Shown: positions 1 to 8,144 of the stretch, piece after piece
How the letters are laid out: each line of letters begins with the position of its first letter
How positions within the stretch are numbered: the first letter of the stretch is position 1
Assembly: GCA_038247115.1 (NCBI GenBank)
Contig: JBBRVG010000001.1
Span: 62,001 to 126,000 of the forward strand
DNA: 64,000 nucleotides
Direction: 5' to 3'
From: Pseudaeromonas sp038247115
GTDB taxonomy: Bacteria > Pseudomonadota > Gammaproteobacteria > Enterobacterales > Aeromonadaceae
Notes under the pieces: model-generated
Databases searched by the model: none
Told to the model about the DNA's origin: nothing
What the model saw: the letters and a program-made list of their open reading frames with translations, nothing else
Program-made: the position numbers and the translations under genes

Positions 1-80
1 TGGTGGGGTGAGTGATACTGTAGATAATTCCACCTCTTAGTTGATTGGTTTATTGCTGGTCTAGTGCGCCTTTAACATAG

Positions 81-110
81 AAAAACCACCTTCAGCCGAG
101 GTGGTTTTTT
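81..110 (-). terminator. Intrinsic terminator of the glycan operon
   Basis: Seven-base-pair stem ACCACCT/AGGTGGT (85-91 and 99-105) with an A-tract on the left and a T-tract on the right, so it can work in both directions. It lies 37 bp past the stop of the epimerase gene, the last gene of the minus-strand operon. Confidence 0.8.
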
Positions 111-146
111 ATTGCGCCCATAGACGATGTAGAGGCGGCTCATTTT

Positions 147-1160
147 TTATCTACGCGCATAATACCCGCGATACCAAGCCACAAACTGCTCCAACCCCAC
201 CTGCAAATCCGTGCGGGGCTTAAAGCCGATGACGGCTTCCAGAGCCGAGGTATCGGCGCTGGTTTCCAGCACATCTCCCGGCTGCATCGGCAGCAGATTC
301 ATCTGTGCTGTGACTCCCAGCGCCTGTTCCAGTTGGTGGATAAATTCGGTCAACTGTACTGGCTGGCTATTGCCGATGTTATAGACCCGGTAGGGGGCGC
401 TGCTCTCGGCCGGGGTGCCGGTTTCCACGGTCCATTCGGGATTGCGCTGCGGGATCACCTCGGTCAGACGCACCACCGCCTCGGCGATATCGTCGATATA
501 GGTGAAGTCACGGCGCATATCGCCCTGGTTGTAGACATCGATGGGGCGGCCTTCGAGGATTGCCTGGGTGAACTTGAACAGCGCCATATCCGGGCGCCCC
601 CAGGGACCATAGACGGTGAAAAAGCGCAGTCCTGTGGTCGGCAGATCATACAGATGGGCGTAACTGTGACTCATCAGCTCGTTGGCTTTCTTGGTGGCCG
701 CATACAGGGAAACCGGATGATCGACACTATCGCTGGTGGAGAACGGCGTCTTGCGGTTCAGGCCATACACAGAGCTCGACGAGGCGTAGAGCAGATGACC
801 CACGCCATTCTGGCGGCAGCCTTCGAGCACGTTGAGATGTCCCACCAGGTTGGCATCGCCATAGGCGTGCGGGTTGTCGATGGAGTAGCGCACCCCGGCC
901 TGAGCCCCCAGATGGATGACCCGCTCGAACCGCTCGCGGGCAAACAGCTCAGCCATCGCCGCCCGATCCGCCAGCTCCAGCTTGAGAAAACGGAAATTGG
1001 GCTGGGTCTCGATACGGGCCAGCCGCGCCAGTTTGAGGTTAACGTCGTAATAGTCATTCAGATTGTCGATGCCGACCACGTCGTGGCCCTGAGCCAGCAG
1101 GCGTTCGGCAACATGAAAGCCGATAAACCCGGCGGCGCCGGTGATCAATATCTTCATCAT
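147..1160 (-). CDS. NAD-dependent sugar-nucleotide epimerase (UDP-glucuronate 4-epimerase type)
   Basis: Extended short-chain dehydrogenase of 337 residues. The N-terminal Rossmann motif TGAAGFIG (residues 7-14) binds NAD, and the catalytic set is a serine run ASSSSVYG followed by YAATKKAN (YxxxK). Length and the long conserved stretch GLRFFTVYGPWGRPDMALF match the UDP-glucuronate 4-epimerase (UDP-GlcA to UDP-GalA) subgroup better than GalE; the exact substrate is inferred. It starts at one of two adjacent ATG codons (1160 or 1157), 9 bp after the glycosyltransferase gene upstream, and ends before an intrinsic terminator. As last gene of a four-gene operon with two glycosyltransferases, it probably supplies a nucleotide sugar for a surface glycan or lipid A modification. 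Confidence 0.85.
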   Translation of the reverse strand: MMKILITGAAGFIGFHVAERLLAQGHDVVGIDNLNDYYDVNLKLARLARIETQPNFRFLKLELADRAAMAELFARERFERVIHLGAQAGVRYSIDNPHAYGDANLVGHLNVLEGCRQNGVGHLLYASSSSVYGLNRKTPFSTSDSVDHPVSLYAATKKANELMSHSYAHLYDLPTTGLRFFTVYGPWGRPDMALFKFTQAILEGRPIDVYNQGDMRRDFTYIDDIAEAVVRLTEVIPQRNPEWTVETGTPAESSAPYRVYNIGNSQPVQLTEFIHQLEQALGVTAQMNLLPMQPGDVLETSADTSALEAVIGFKPRTDLQVGLEQFVAWYRGYYARR

Positions 1161-1169
1161 GGGTCTCGC

Positions 1170-2882
1170 TTATTGGTAGCCGTGCCGGGGCACATAACGA
1201 TAAGGGCTGAGTTCGGCGGTCGCTTGCTGGCAGACCGGACGCAGAGCATCGATGCGATAGAGGGTCCAGACCTCGCTGTGACGCAAGCCCAATGCTTGGC
1301 CCTTGGCCGGATCGAAACAGGGATCCAGCATACTGGCCGGGGCCAGTAGCCAGCGGTTTGGCGCCTCTTGTATCCAGTGGGCACTGGCTTGGATCTGGGC
1401 CTGGTTCTCGGCCTGATAGGACCAGTGCTGGATGGGCCGGTCGGCAAACAGCAGGAATTGCTCGCGGAACTTGACGATTAACAGCTCATCCTGGGCCGGA
1501 ACCTGGGTGCTGACCTCGCTCATGATGCCGCGCGGGGTGCGCACGTCGTTCATCAGTGGATAGGCCCACAGGCTGTAATGCAGCCAGACTAGGGTCAGGG
1601 TGCCGAGTACGGCGCTGAGCGGTGCCCGGTGTAACAGGGTATTCACGAGCAGACCGCACAGCCCCACCGACAGCGCCAGCAGCCAGGGATTGCTGCCCAG
1701 CTCGGCCGTTTTCGCCGCTAGTTTAGGACTGACCAGCAGGGCAACGGCAATGGCGAGGAACAAGCCACTGACCAGCCAACCCAGGCCCTGCAGTAAACGA
1801 CGCGGCCAGCGACGCTCTAGCAGCAGCGGCAGCCAGGGCGCGGCCAGCAGCGCCAGTGCCGGAGTCCCCGGCGTGATATAAACCCCGCGTTTGCCCGGTG
1901 AAAACGAGAAGAAGCAGAGCATCAGGAGCAGATAGCCAACCAGCAGGATCACGGCCCGGTTACCCTGACGAAAGGCTTCCCGGCATTGCCAGATGATCCA
2001 GGGCAGCAACAGCGAGAGCGGCAGCCAGAAGGCGGGCACCACTTCGGTCAGGTAGTACCAGAAGGGTTTAACGTGATGCCAGGCATTGGCATAGCGGGTC
2101 ACGGTTTGCCGGAACAAGATGTTATTGCGGTAGGCTTCGAAGCTGGCGTCATGGCTGGCAGCGACCGTCAACACCATGGGGATCAACCACAGGGCGATAG
2201 CCAGCCCCATAAACAGTGGACCGGCCAGGGCTTTGAGCCAGGCGCTGCGGGGGGCTGAGCGAATGCTGTGGCGATGGGTCCAGAGTGCTGGGATCAGCAC
2301 CAGCGTCGCCAGAATACCAACCCCTTTGGTGATGATGCCCAAACCGGCGGCGAACCAGCCCAGGTAGTACCAGCGCCACTCGGCACCGCACAGCAAAAAG
2401 CGCAGGAAACCATACAACCCCAGAGTAATGAAGAAGGTGACTAACGCATCGATCTGGGCCAGCTTGGCCTGCACCGTAAACTGGACCGTAAACAGCAGCA
2501 GCAGCCCGGCGCGAAAGGCGGTACGCGGATCCCAGACCCGACGGGCGATATCGAACACCAGCGCCAGAGAGCCTAGCCCCGCCAGCAGGTTGGGCAGCAG
2601 GAAAGCCACTCGCATCGAACCGGTCAGCTGATAGAACAGGGCTATGCCCCACATGAACATCGGCGGTTTATCCGGGTAAATTTCGCCACCGCGGAACGGA
2701 AATAGCCATTGTCCGGATTCGACCATCTGTTTGGCGACCAGAGCAAAACGGGGTTCATCGGCAGGCCAGGGGTCGCGCAGTCCCAGACCGGCGCCGAGAA
2801 TGATGAGGCCGAGTAACAACAATAACCAGAAGGCTTGGCGTTCGGAGTTGGGGCCGTGCAGGGTGTGCTGATCGGTCAACAT
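1170..2882 (-). CDS. ArnT/PMT-like membrane glycosyltransferase
   Basis: Integral membrane protein of 570 residues with about a dozen hydrophobic segments, resembling the ArnT/PMT_2 group (GT83/GT39) that moves a sugar from a polyprenyl phosphate carrier to an acceptor on the periplasmic side. The first periplasmic loop holds DPWPADEPRFA, matching the Asp/Glu-containing loop of this fold, followed by DKPPMFMW, also typical. A soluble C-terminal part follows the last membrane span. The family is known to use undecaprenyl-linked donors, and the GT2 enzyme encoded upstream in the same operon would make such a donor. Acceptor (lipid A, LPS core or a protein) cannot be told from the sequence. It is not called arnT because none of the other arn genes is nearby. 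Confidence 0.8.
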   Translation of the reverse strand: MLTDQHTLHGPNSERQAFWLLLLLGLIILGAGLGLRDPWPADEPRFALVAKQMVESGQWLFPFRGGEIYPDKPPMFMWGIALFYQLTGSMRVAFLLPNLLAGLGSLALVFDIARRVWDPRTAFRAGLLLLFTVQFTVQAKLAQIDALVTFFITLGLYGFLRFLLCGAEWRWYYLGWFAAGLGIITKGVGILATLVLIPALWTHRHSIRSAPRSAWLKALAGPLFMGLAIALWLIPMVLTVAASHDASFEAYRNNILFRQTVTRYANAWHHVKPFWYYLTEVVPAFWLPLSLLLPWIIWQCREAFRQGNRAVILLVGYLLLMLCFFSFSPGKRGVYITPGTPALALLAAPWLPLLLERRWPRRLLQGLGWLVSGLFLAIAVALLVSPKLAAKTAELGSNPWLLALSVGLCGLLVNTLLHRAPLSAVLGTLTLVWLHYSLWAYPLMNDVRTPRGIMSEVSTQVPAQDELLIVKFREQFLLFADRPIQHWSYQAENQAQIQASAHWIQEAPNRWLLAPASMLDPCFDPAKGQALGLRHSEVWTLYRIDALRPVCQQATAELSPYRYVPRHGYQ

Positions 2883-2945
2883 AGCGGATCCTTGAGAAGC
2901 CAGCAGTGGCAGGGGATGCCGGATGGTGATCCGGCAAGCAGGCTG

Positions 2946-3281
2946 TTAGTGACCCGCCAGATCCCGGTGCCAGCCGCGGTGTTTGATATCCAGATAGAGA
3001 CTATAGAGTGCGGTAAAAGCCGGAAACAGGTTCTGCAGCACACCGACTGAATCCTGTTTGGCGGAAAACAGGAAATAGCTCAGGGTCATCAGGCTGCCGA
3101 CCACGCTCATATACCAGAACAGACGCGGGATCACCGGCTTTCCGGCACGCTTGGAGGCGACAAATTGCACCAACCAGCGGCCACCAAACATCAGTGCGCC
3201 GCTATAGCCGATCAGTTTCCAGCCGGTGATATGGATCCCGGTCCAGAACAACCAGGTGATGGGCATATCCAGCCAGCTCAT
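2946..3281 (-). CDS. LABN-domain small membrane protein
   Basis: Protein of 111 residues with three to four hydrophobic segments. The stretch GYSGALMFGGRWLVQF followed by RLFWYMSVVGS matches the lipid-A-disaccharide-synthase N-terminal-type domain (LABN, PF07578), which occurs as a short stand-alone protein beside GT2 and ArnT-like genes. Its molecular role is not established; a scaffold or flippase-like role in lipid-linked sugar transfer is a guess. The start chosen is the ATG at 3281, which overlaps the stop of the GT2 gene as ATGA and implies translational coupling. A longer reading from 3362 would only add a low-complexity extension within the GT2 gene. Confidence 0.8.
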   Translation of the reverse strand: MSWLDMPITWLFWTGIHITGWKLIGYSGALMFGGRWLVQFVASKRAGKPVIPRLFWYMSVVGSLMTLSYFLFSAKQDSVGVLQNLFPAFTALYSLYLDIKHRGWHRDLAGH

Positions 3282-4036
3282 GCTTGGTAATCCCGAATTT
3301 GTACTACTTTGGCGCGACGCTTTAGCCACCAGACACCGAGCACATCCACCAGACCCACCCACAGCCGGTTCCAGACGCCGTAATTGGAGGTGCCGGCCAT
3401 CCGAGGTCGATGATTGACCGGATGCACCTGCATGATGCCGCCTTGAGCCTGGATCAGGGTGGGAATATAGCGATGCATATGGTTGAACGATGGCAGACGC
3501 AGGTAGCGCTCGCGCAACACGGCCTTCAGGCCACAGCCGGTATCCGGAATGCCATCGCGGAGCATGAAATCGCGGAAGCCATTGGCCACCTTGGAGGAGA
3601 GGCGTTTGACCCAGTCATCCCGGCGGTTCACGCGATGACCGATCACCCCCCAAACCCGGCTGTCCTGCGCCCGGGCCGCCTGCACGGCATCCAGCATGCC
3701 GGGGATATCCGCCGGATCGTTCTGGCCATCGGCATCCAGCACCACTAGCCATTCGCCGCGAGCCGCCCAAGCTCCGCTGATGATCGCCAGGCTCTGTCCC
3801 ACGCTCTGTTGGTGGCGGATGAGCTTCAGGCTGTCGAATCCGCCCGCGCGCAGGGCCTGCAGTTCATCCCAGGTGGTATCGGTGCTGCCATCATCGATAT
3901 AGATAAGTTCATAGCTGAAACGATCGTCCATCGCCGCCTGAATTTCGGCGATCAGCGGACGAATATTGTCTGCTTCATTCTTGGCCGGGATAACGATGGA
4001 GACAGCAGGTGCTTGCTGGGACAGCAATTCACTCAT
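3278..4036 (-). CDS. GT2 glycosyltransferase (dolichol-phosphate mannosyltransferase-like)
   Basis: Cytoplasmic glycosyltransferase of 252 residues with a GT-A fold. N-terminal VSIVIPAKNEADNI is the family-2 signature; IYIDDGSTD and VVLDADGQNDPADI carry the donor- and metal-binding aspartates. There is no C-terminal pair of membrane helices, only a hydrophobic patch (LWVGLVDVLGVWWLK). Family knowledge suggests sugar transfer from a nucleotide sugar to undecaprenyl phosphate; the sugar is unknown. First gene of the operon GT2-LABN-ArnT-like-epimerase; its promoter must lie in the 132 bp between it and the EAL-like gene (4037-4168). Confidence 0.85.
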   Translation of the reverse strand: MSELLSQQAPAVSIVIPAKNEADNIRPLIAEIQAAMDDRFSYELIYIDDGSTDTTWDELQALRAGGFDSLKLIRHQQSVGQSLAIISGAWAARGEWLVVLDADGQNDPADIPGMLDAVQAARAQDSRVWGVIGHRVNRRDDWVKRLSSKVANGFRDFMLRDGIPDTGCGLKAVLRERYLRLPSFNHMHRYIPTLIQAQGGIMQVHPVNHRPRMAGTSNYGVWNRLWVGLVDVLGVWWLKRRAKVVQIRDYQA

Positions 4037-4168
4037 GATGGAGTCCTTGCAGTTGAAGAAAGCCGACGGCGAACCGAGGACAGGAGTATTTGGGGGCTAT
4101 TTTGCCCCAGGCGGTAGCGGCTGTAAATTACAGGCCGAAACGGGCGTGACGTGGTAATGGTCTGTTTA

Positions 4169-4849
4169 TCATAGGATATAACGTTGGTGTTCCAGGGTGA
4201 TGATATCGCGTACCGCATAGCCTTGCAGATAGTCGATCCGCTGCTGGGTCAGGGCATGGACCTGGGCTTCATTCTCGACCCGATAGGCGAGTAAAGGGAT
4301 ATTGCGCATTCGCGCCTCCTCCAGGCATTGACTCCAGCGGGGGTGCTGGATCTCGCTCACATTCATGCGCAGCAGATCGAAGGGCAGGAATTGGCTGTAA
4401 GGGTGTTCCAGGTCGCCAATATCTAGCGCAAAGTTGATATTGGCATCATGCAACCGGCGCATGGCATTGCGCAGATGGGGCATATCCAGAGTTTGATCCA
4501 GCTCCAGAACGTGCAGCCATAAGGCAGCAGGCTGTAGGCTCTCAATCAGTGTCTCCAGCGCTAGTTGAATGTCGGCTTTGGGGATCGATTCGGCGTACAG
4601 GTTCAATAACCAGCAACCGGTATCCGGTTTGATGGTGCTGAGCTCGGTGGTCATCTGACAGACTTGCAGATCCAGAGCGTGTCGCAGATCCAGATGCTTG
4701 ACGATCTTGAGCAGCGCTTGCGGGTCTGCATACTGCTTGAAGCGCAGCAACAGTTCATGACCAAACAGCTCGCCTCCGCGATGCAGTATCGGTTGGGCGA
4801 TGAAGTGCATCTCGGCGCAATTGAGGATGCCAGGTAGTCCTTGCAGCAT
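4169..4849 (-). CDS. Degenerate EAL-domain protein, probably not a phosphodiesterase
   Basis: 226 residues that align to a single EAL domain over their whole length, without GGDEF, PAS or membrane parts. Recognisable landmarks are FIAQPIL, GHELLLRF (residues 31-37), LLNLYAES (81-88) and YLQGYAV (207-213). The residues needed for cyclic-di-GMP hydrolysis are largely gone: the EAL triad reads ELL (32-34), the DDFGTG loop reads DIGDLE (143-148), the KID motif reads RMN (161-163) and the AEGVE motif reads AYRVE. It is therefore best read as an inactive EAL protein that may bind a protein partner, as the E. coli YdiV-type proteins do; that role is inference. Divergent from tcdA; weak ribosome site GAGG precedes the ATG. 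Confidence 0.8.
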   Translation of the reverse strand: MLQGLPGILNCAEMHFIAQPILHRGGELFGHELLLRFKQYADPQALLKIVKHLDLRHALDLQVCQMTTELSTIKPDTGCWLLNLYAESIPKADIQLALETLIESLQPAALWLHVLELDQTLDMPHLRNAMRRLHDANINFALDIGDLEHPYSQFLPFDLLRMNVSEIQHPRWSQCLEEARMRNIPLLAYRVENEAQVHALTQQRIDYLQGYAVRDIITLEHQRYIL

Positions 4850-4945
4850 GCCATCAGCCTCACAGTGAGCGGCGGTTGTTTTGAGTGTAACCCATTCTGC
4901 GGGCTTCGGGCTCTCTCGGACCTGATTTGGGTTCCGCGTTTAGCT

Positions 4946-4954
4946 TGCTATAAT
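4946..4954 (+). promoter_or_regulatory. Extended -10 promoter of tcdA
   Basis: TGCTATAAT, a perfect extended -10 element, sits about 52 bp upstream of the tcdA ATG. No good -35 box is visible, as is usual for extended -10 promoters. Confidence 0.6.
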
Positions 4955-5005
4955 GCCGCCGCTGAGTGACGCCCCGTCAGCTCACACCCTGCCATTGAGG
5001 AAGTC

Positions 5006-5827
5006 ATGAGTCCGGAATACCAACAACGCTTTGGTGGCATAGGCCGCCTATATGGCCAGCAGGCTCTGAGCCAGTTTGCCGCCGCTCATGTCTGCGTGGT
5101 GGGGATCGGCGGTGTGGGCTCCTGGGCTGCCGAGGCGTTGGCGCGCTCGGGCATAGGTCGCTTGACGCTGATCGATCTGGATGACATCTGCATCACCAAC
5201 ACCAATCGCCAGATCCATACCTTGCAGCAGACGGTGGGGGAACTCAAGGTCGAGGTGATGGCCGAGCGCATTCGGGCGATCAACCCCGAGTGTCAGGTGC
5301 ATGTGGTGGATGATTTTGTCACCGCCGACAACATGGCCGAGCATATTCACAACGACTTCGACTATGTGATCGATGCCATCGACAGTCTCAAGGCCAAGGT
5401 CGCGCTGATTGCCTTTTGCAAGTATCGCAAGATCCCCATCATAGTCGCCGGCGGTGCAGGCGGGCAGGTGGATCCGACCCAGATCCAGATCGCCGATTTA
5501 AGCAAGACCATCATGGATCCGCTGGCGGCCAAGGTGCGAGGCGAGCTGCGGCGCTTACACAATTTCACTAAAAATCCGCAACGCAAGTTTGGGGTGGATT
5601 GTGTGTTTTCCACCGAGCAATTGCGTTACCCCGATGGTGCGGGCGGTGTCTGTCTCAGCAAGGCCCAGAGCGATGGCACCCTGAAGATGGATTGCGCCTC
5701 CGGCTTTGGCGCTACCACAGTCGTCACCGCCACCTTCGGCTTCACCGCCGTTTCGCGGGTGCTGAAGAAAATTGCCGAGCGGGGAGCGCGTGCATTACGA
5801 ACGCCGAGTGAGGCTCCACTGGCCTGA
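5006..5827 (+). CDS. tcdA: tRNA threonylcarbamoyladenosine dehydratase TcdA
   Basis: E1-like enzyme of 273 residues that uses ATP to cyclise t6A to ct6A at position 37 of ANN-decoding tRNAs. Nucleotide-binding motif VVGIGGVGSWAAEALARSG (residues 31-49), followed by LIDLDDICITNTNRQ, are hallmarks of the ThiF/MoeB/UBA family; the LRYPDGAGGV and CASGFGATTVV stretches are typical of the CsdL/TcdA branch. Length equals the E. coli protein closely. Start ATG preceded by TTGAGGAAG. Stands alone, reading away from the EAL-like gene. Confidence 0.95.
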   Translation: MSPEYQQRFGGIGRLYGQQALSQFAAAHVCVVGIGGVGSWAAEALARSGIGRLTLIDLDDICITNTNRQIHTLQQTVGELKVEVMAERIRAINPECQVHVVDDFVTADNMAEHIHNDFDYVIDAIDSLKAKVALIAFCKYRKIPIIVAGGAGGQVDPTQIQIADLSKTIMDPLAAKVRGELRRLHNFTKNPQRKFGVDCVFSTEQLRYPDGAGGVCLSKAQSDGTLKMDCASGFGATTVVTATFGFTAVSRVLKKIAERGARALRTPSEAPLA

Positions 5828-6098
5828 CTGTCTGGCATTCTATTCGGTCTGTCTGGGGCGGGCTCAATGACGTTGCCGTGGTGCCGAAATTGGCCTGCCA
5901 AACAAAATGGCTACCGCCCCTGACTTGCGGCTGTCACAGTGCCGATTTGAGCTCCAGGGCTGGTCGCCGTCTCGGGCAGCCAGCTATTTTTTAATCCTTC
6001 GGCTAGTTGCCAGCATTTGAGGCTGGTACTAGTAGCCAGTGGTTTGAGCCGCACCCCTGAGGATTTTATGCCGTGGGCTGTGCTGTGATTTCACCGTA

Positions 6099-7709
6099 TC
6101 AGTTAGCTCGGCATGCCTTGAACAGATCCAGCTCCGGTTGATAGGCGCTGGTCTGGATATCCAGAACACCGAGTACCGAGTGGAACAGGTTGTCATGGCT
6201 GACCGGCTGCTTGGCGGCTTGACGCAGGCAGCTCAGATCCAGCTTGCTCCGGGCGGCGAAGCCGTCGGATATCCATTGCACCATGGGAATATGAGTCTGG
6301 GTCTCCGGGGCAAAGGCGTAGGGAGCGCCGTGCAGGTAGAGGTTGTTTTCACCCAAGGATTCGCCATGGTCTGACATATACCACATGGCGGTGTTGTAGT
6401 GGCTTTGCTGCTGTTGCAGCAGGGTCACGACGCGGGCCAGAAAGTGGTCGGTATAGAGGATGGTATTGTCATAGGCGTTGGTGATGGCTTCGCGACTACA
6501 ATCCTGGAGTTTGTTGGTCTGGCACACAGGGGCGAAACGGGCAAATTTATCCGGGTAGCGCAGGTAATAGGCCGGACCATGACTGCCCTTCTGGTGCAAC
6601 ACCAGCAACAGATCGCCTTGATGTTTCGCCAACTGCTGGTCGAGCCCTTCCAGCATCACTTCGTCAAAACACTCGCCATCACGGCACCAGCGTGGATCTT
6701 TCAGGCTACTGACATCTTCGGTCGGTACCCGCTCGCAGGTTCCCTTACAGCCCGAATTATTATCCTTCCACAGCACTGGCATTCCGGCCCGTTGCACCAC
6801 ATCCAGCAGACTTTCCTGGTGTTGGCTGGTTTTGTAGTCACGGCGTGCCATCGGCGAGAACATACAAGGCACCGAGGTGGCTGTGGCGGTACCGCAGGAG
6901 CTGGCTTGCGGGAAATTGATGACATCCAGTTTGGCCAGTTGCGGTGTGGTTTGGCGCCCATAGCCATCGAGGCCGAAGTTGGCGGCACGAGCGGTTTCTC
7001 CGACCACAATCACCAATAGTGTGGGTTTGTCACTGCCCGTGCTCAGACGTTTGGCATCCAGGCCAACGGCTTCCAGCTGCATCGGCTTTTTGAACCAGTG
7101 GCGATGGATATAGTCACCACTGCCATAGAGGAAGTTGACCGGAGTGAAGAAGCGTCGCACTTCGCCCTTGTTGCGAAAGAAGGAGGCGTAATCCTGATAG
7201 AAGAACCAGGCGTTGCCGCCGATCACCGCCAGCGCCAGCGCCATGATGCCCAGTTTGCGGGCCAGCGCCGCTCCCCAGTTGCCGTAACGGATCTCGGTTC
7301 GCCACAACAGAATGCTGGGCAAGGCACCCAGCACCAGTAGATACCCGATGAGTTTCAGATTGACCAGTTCGAACGCTTCCGCCGGGTTGGTTTCAAACAC
7401 GTTTTGCAGCATGTCCCGGTCGATGGAAATGCCGTAACCGTTCATGAAATAGGCTGCAGCAGCATGACCGAACAGGATCAGCGCCAGTAGTGGACGAAAT
7501 AGTCGGGGTATGGCGATGAGATTCAGAAGGAACAGCATCAGGCAGAAAGTAACGCTGAACAGCGAGCCGATCAACAGCAGATTGTGGCCTTGCAACGGGG
7601 TGAAAAAGGCCAGGCACTGGCTCCAAAATTGCTGATTGCCGGAGAGGACAAAAAACAGTGCGGCGATCAGGGTCAGGCGAATGACGCCCAGAGAAAAATG
7701 GCTTTTCAT
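6099..7709 (-). CDS. eptA: EptA/MCR-family phosphoethanolamine-lipid A transferase
   Basis: Inner-membrane enzyme of 536 residues: five N-terminal membrane helices (about residues 8-175) and a periplasmic alkaline-phosphatase-like domain. It transfers phosphoethanolamine from phosphatidylethanolamine to lipid A phosphates, which reduces binding of cationic peptides. Visible catalytic residues are E238 in VVGETARAANF, the nucleophile T276 in SCGTATATSVPC, D447-H448 in SDHGESLGE and H460 in LHGAPYAF; their spacing equals that of known members. Cysteine pairs expected for periplasmic disulfides are present (for example 272/282 and 321/325). Divergent from the amylase. No linked two-component pair (pmrAB-like) is visible, so its control is unknown. 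Whether it alone gives polymyxin resistance cannot be read from sequence. Confidence 0.9.
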   Translation of the reverse strand: MKSHFSLGVIRLTLIAALFFVLSGNQQFWSQCLAFFTPLQGHNLLLIGSLFSVTFCLMLFLLNLIAIPRLFRPLLALILFGHAAAAYFMNGYGISIDRDMLQNVFETNPAEAFELVNLKLIGYLLVLGALPSILLWRTEIRYGNWGAALARKLGIMALALAVIGGNAWFFYQDYASFFRNKGEVRRFFTPVNFLYGSGDYIHRHWFKKPMQLEAVGLDAKRLSTGSDKPTLLVIVVGETARAANFGLDGYGRQTTPQLAKLDVINFPQASSCGTATATSVPCMFSPMARRDYKTSQHQESLLDVVQRAGMPVLWKDNNSGCKGTCERVPTEDVSSLKDPRWCRDGECFDEVMLEGLDQQLAKHQGDLLLVLHQKGSHGPAYYLRYPDKFARFAPVCQTNKLQDCSREAITNAYDNTILYTDHFLARVVTLLQQQQSHYNTAMWYMSDHGESLGENNLYLHGAPYAFAPETQTHIPMVQWISDGFAARSKLDLSCLRQAAKQPVSHDNLFHSVLGVLDIQTSAYQPELDLFKACRAN

Positions 7710-7938
7710 GGTGAAATCATGACTCGATCAGAAAAAGAGTGGGTACTGGACCTGTCGTGCATGTGGAAGGCAGGCGACGCTTCGGCAACAGATGACGTGT
7801 TTTCATTTGAAGAATGATCGTCAGTTTAGCTTAAAGAAACCTTAAGCCGAGCTAGGTCGGAGTTAATGAAGGGCTTATATGAATTAATTTGTTTTGGCGT
7901 TGCCAGACTGACTGCGCGTGCAGATAACAACAGCTCAT

Positions 7939-7954
7939 GGTTAATCGTTTAACT
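7939..7954. promoter_or_regulatory. Upstream operator, LacI-type palindrome
   Basis: GGTTAATCGTTTAACT: inverted half-sites GTTAA/TTAAC around a central CG, the usual centre of LacI-family operators. It matches the second palindrome at 8094 in 13 of 16 positions with the same half-site spacing, 155 bp apart. Binding by the LacI regulator at 11104-12138 is inferred. Confidence 0.6.
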
Positions 7955-8025
7955 TTTGGCGTTATCGTCATCAATAATTGACGTCATTGTTCCGGGTGAA
8001 GAGCCTCGGTATATCATTCGAAAGC

Positions 8026-8041
8026 TGTGATTCGCCCCACA
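8026..8041. promoter_or_regulatory. CRP-cAMP site upstream of amylase
   Basis: TGTGA-ttcgcc-CCACA matches the consensus TGTGA-N6-TCACA in nine of ten positions. It is centred 61.5 bp upstream of a plausible start point at about 8095, a classical class I activation distance; the start point itself is inferred. Confidence 0.6.
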
Positions 8042-8058
8042 ATGTGGCAATAGGGCGA

Positions 8059-8087
8059 TTGTGTTCCTTGGGGGCTTATCGTACATA
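8059..8087 (+). promoter_or_regulatory. Candidate amylase promoter
   Basis: TTGTGT (8059-8064), 17-bp spacer, TACATA (8082-8087). Both boxes are weak, in keeping with an activator-dependent promoter. The predicted start, about 8095, would fall inside the downstream operator. A second possible -10, TAAGAT, lies at 8121-8126. Confidence 0.35.
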
Positions 8088-8093
8088 GAGGCA

Positions 8094-8109
8094 GGTTAAA
8101 CATTTAACC
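8094..8109. promoter_or_regulatory. Downstream operator, perfect palindrome
   Basis: GGTTAAACATTTAACC is a perfect inverted repeat, extending by one more base pair on each side (8093-8110). It lies 35 bp before the amylase start codon, where a bound repressor would block transcription. Confidence 0.65.
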
Positions 8110-8144
8110 TTGTGTTTGGATAAGATAACCATCAGGAAGAAATC

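Larger units (their letters stand above)
7710..8144. other. Divergent control region between eptA-like gene and amylase
   Basis: 435 bp, AT-rich, no gene. It holds two matching palindromes (7939-7954, 8094-8109), a CRP-like site (8026-8041) and a candidate promoter for the amylase; see the separate entries. A further TGACGTCA palindrome lies at about 7979-7986. Confidence 0.7.

Noticed and set aside
333..1349. Long plus-strand open frame opposite the epimerase gene
   Set aside because: Antisense to a clear epimerase; its translation has no family features and the frame is a by-product of GC-biased codons.
1170..2882. Calling the membrane transferase ArnT
   Set aside because: No arnBCADEF genes are nearby and the companion GT2/LABN genes indicate another donor, so only the broad family is given.
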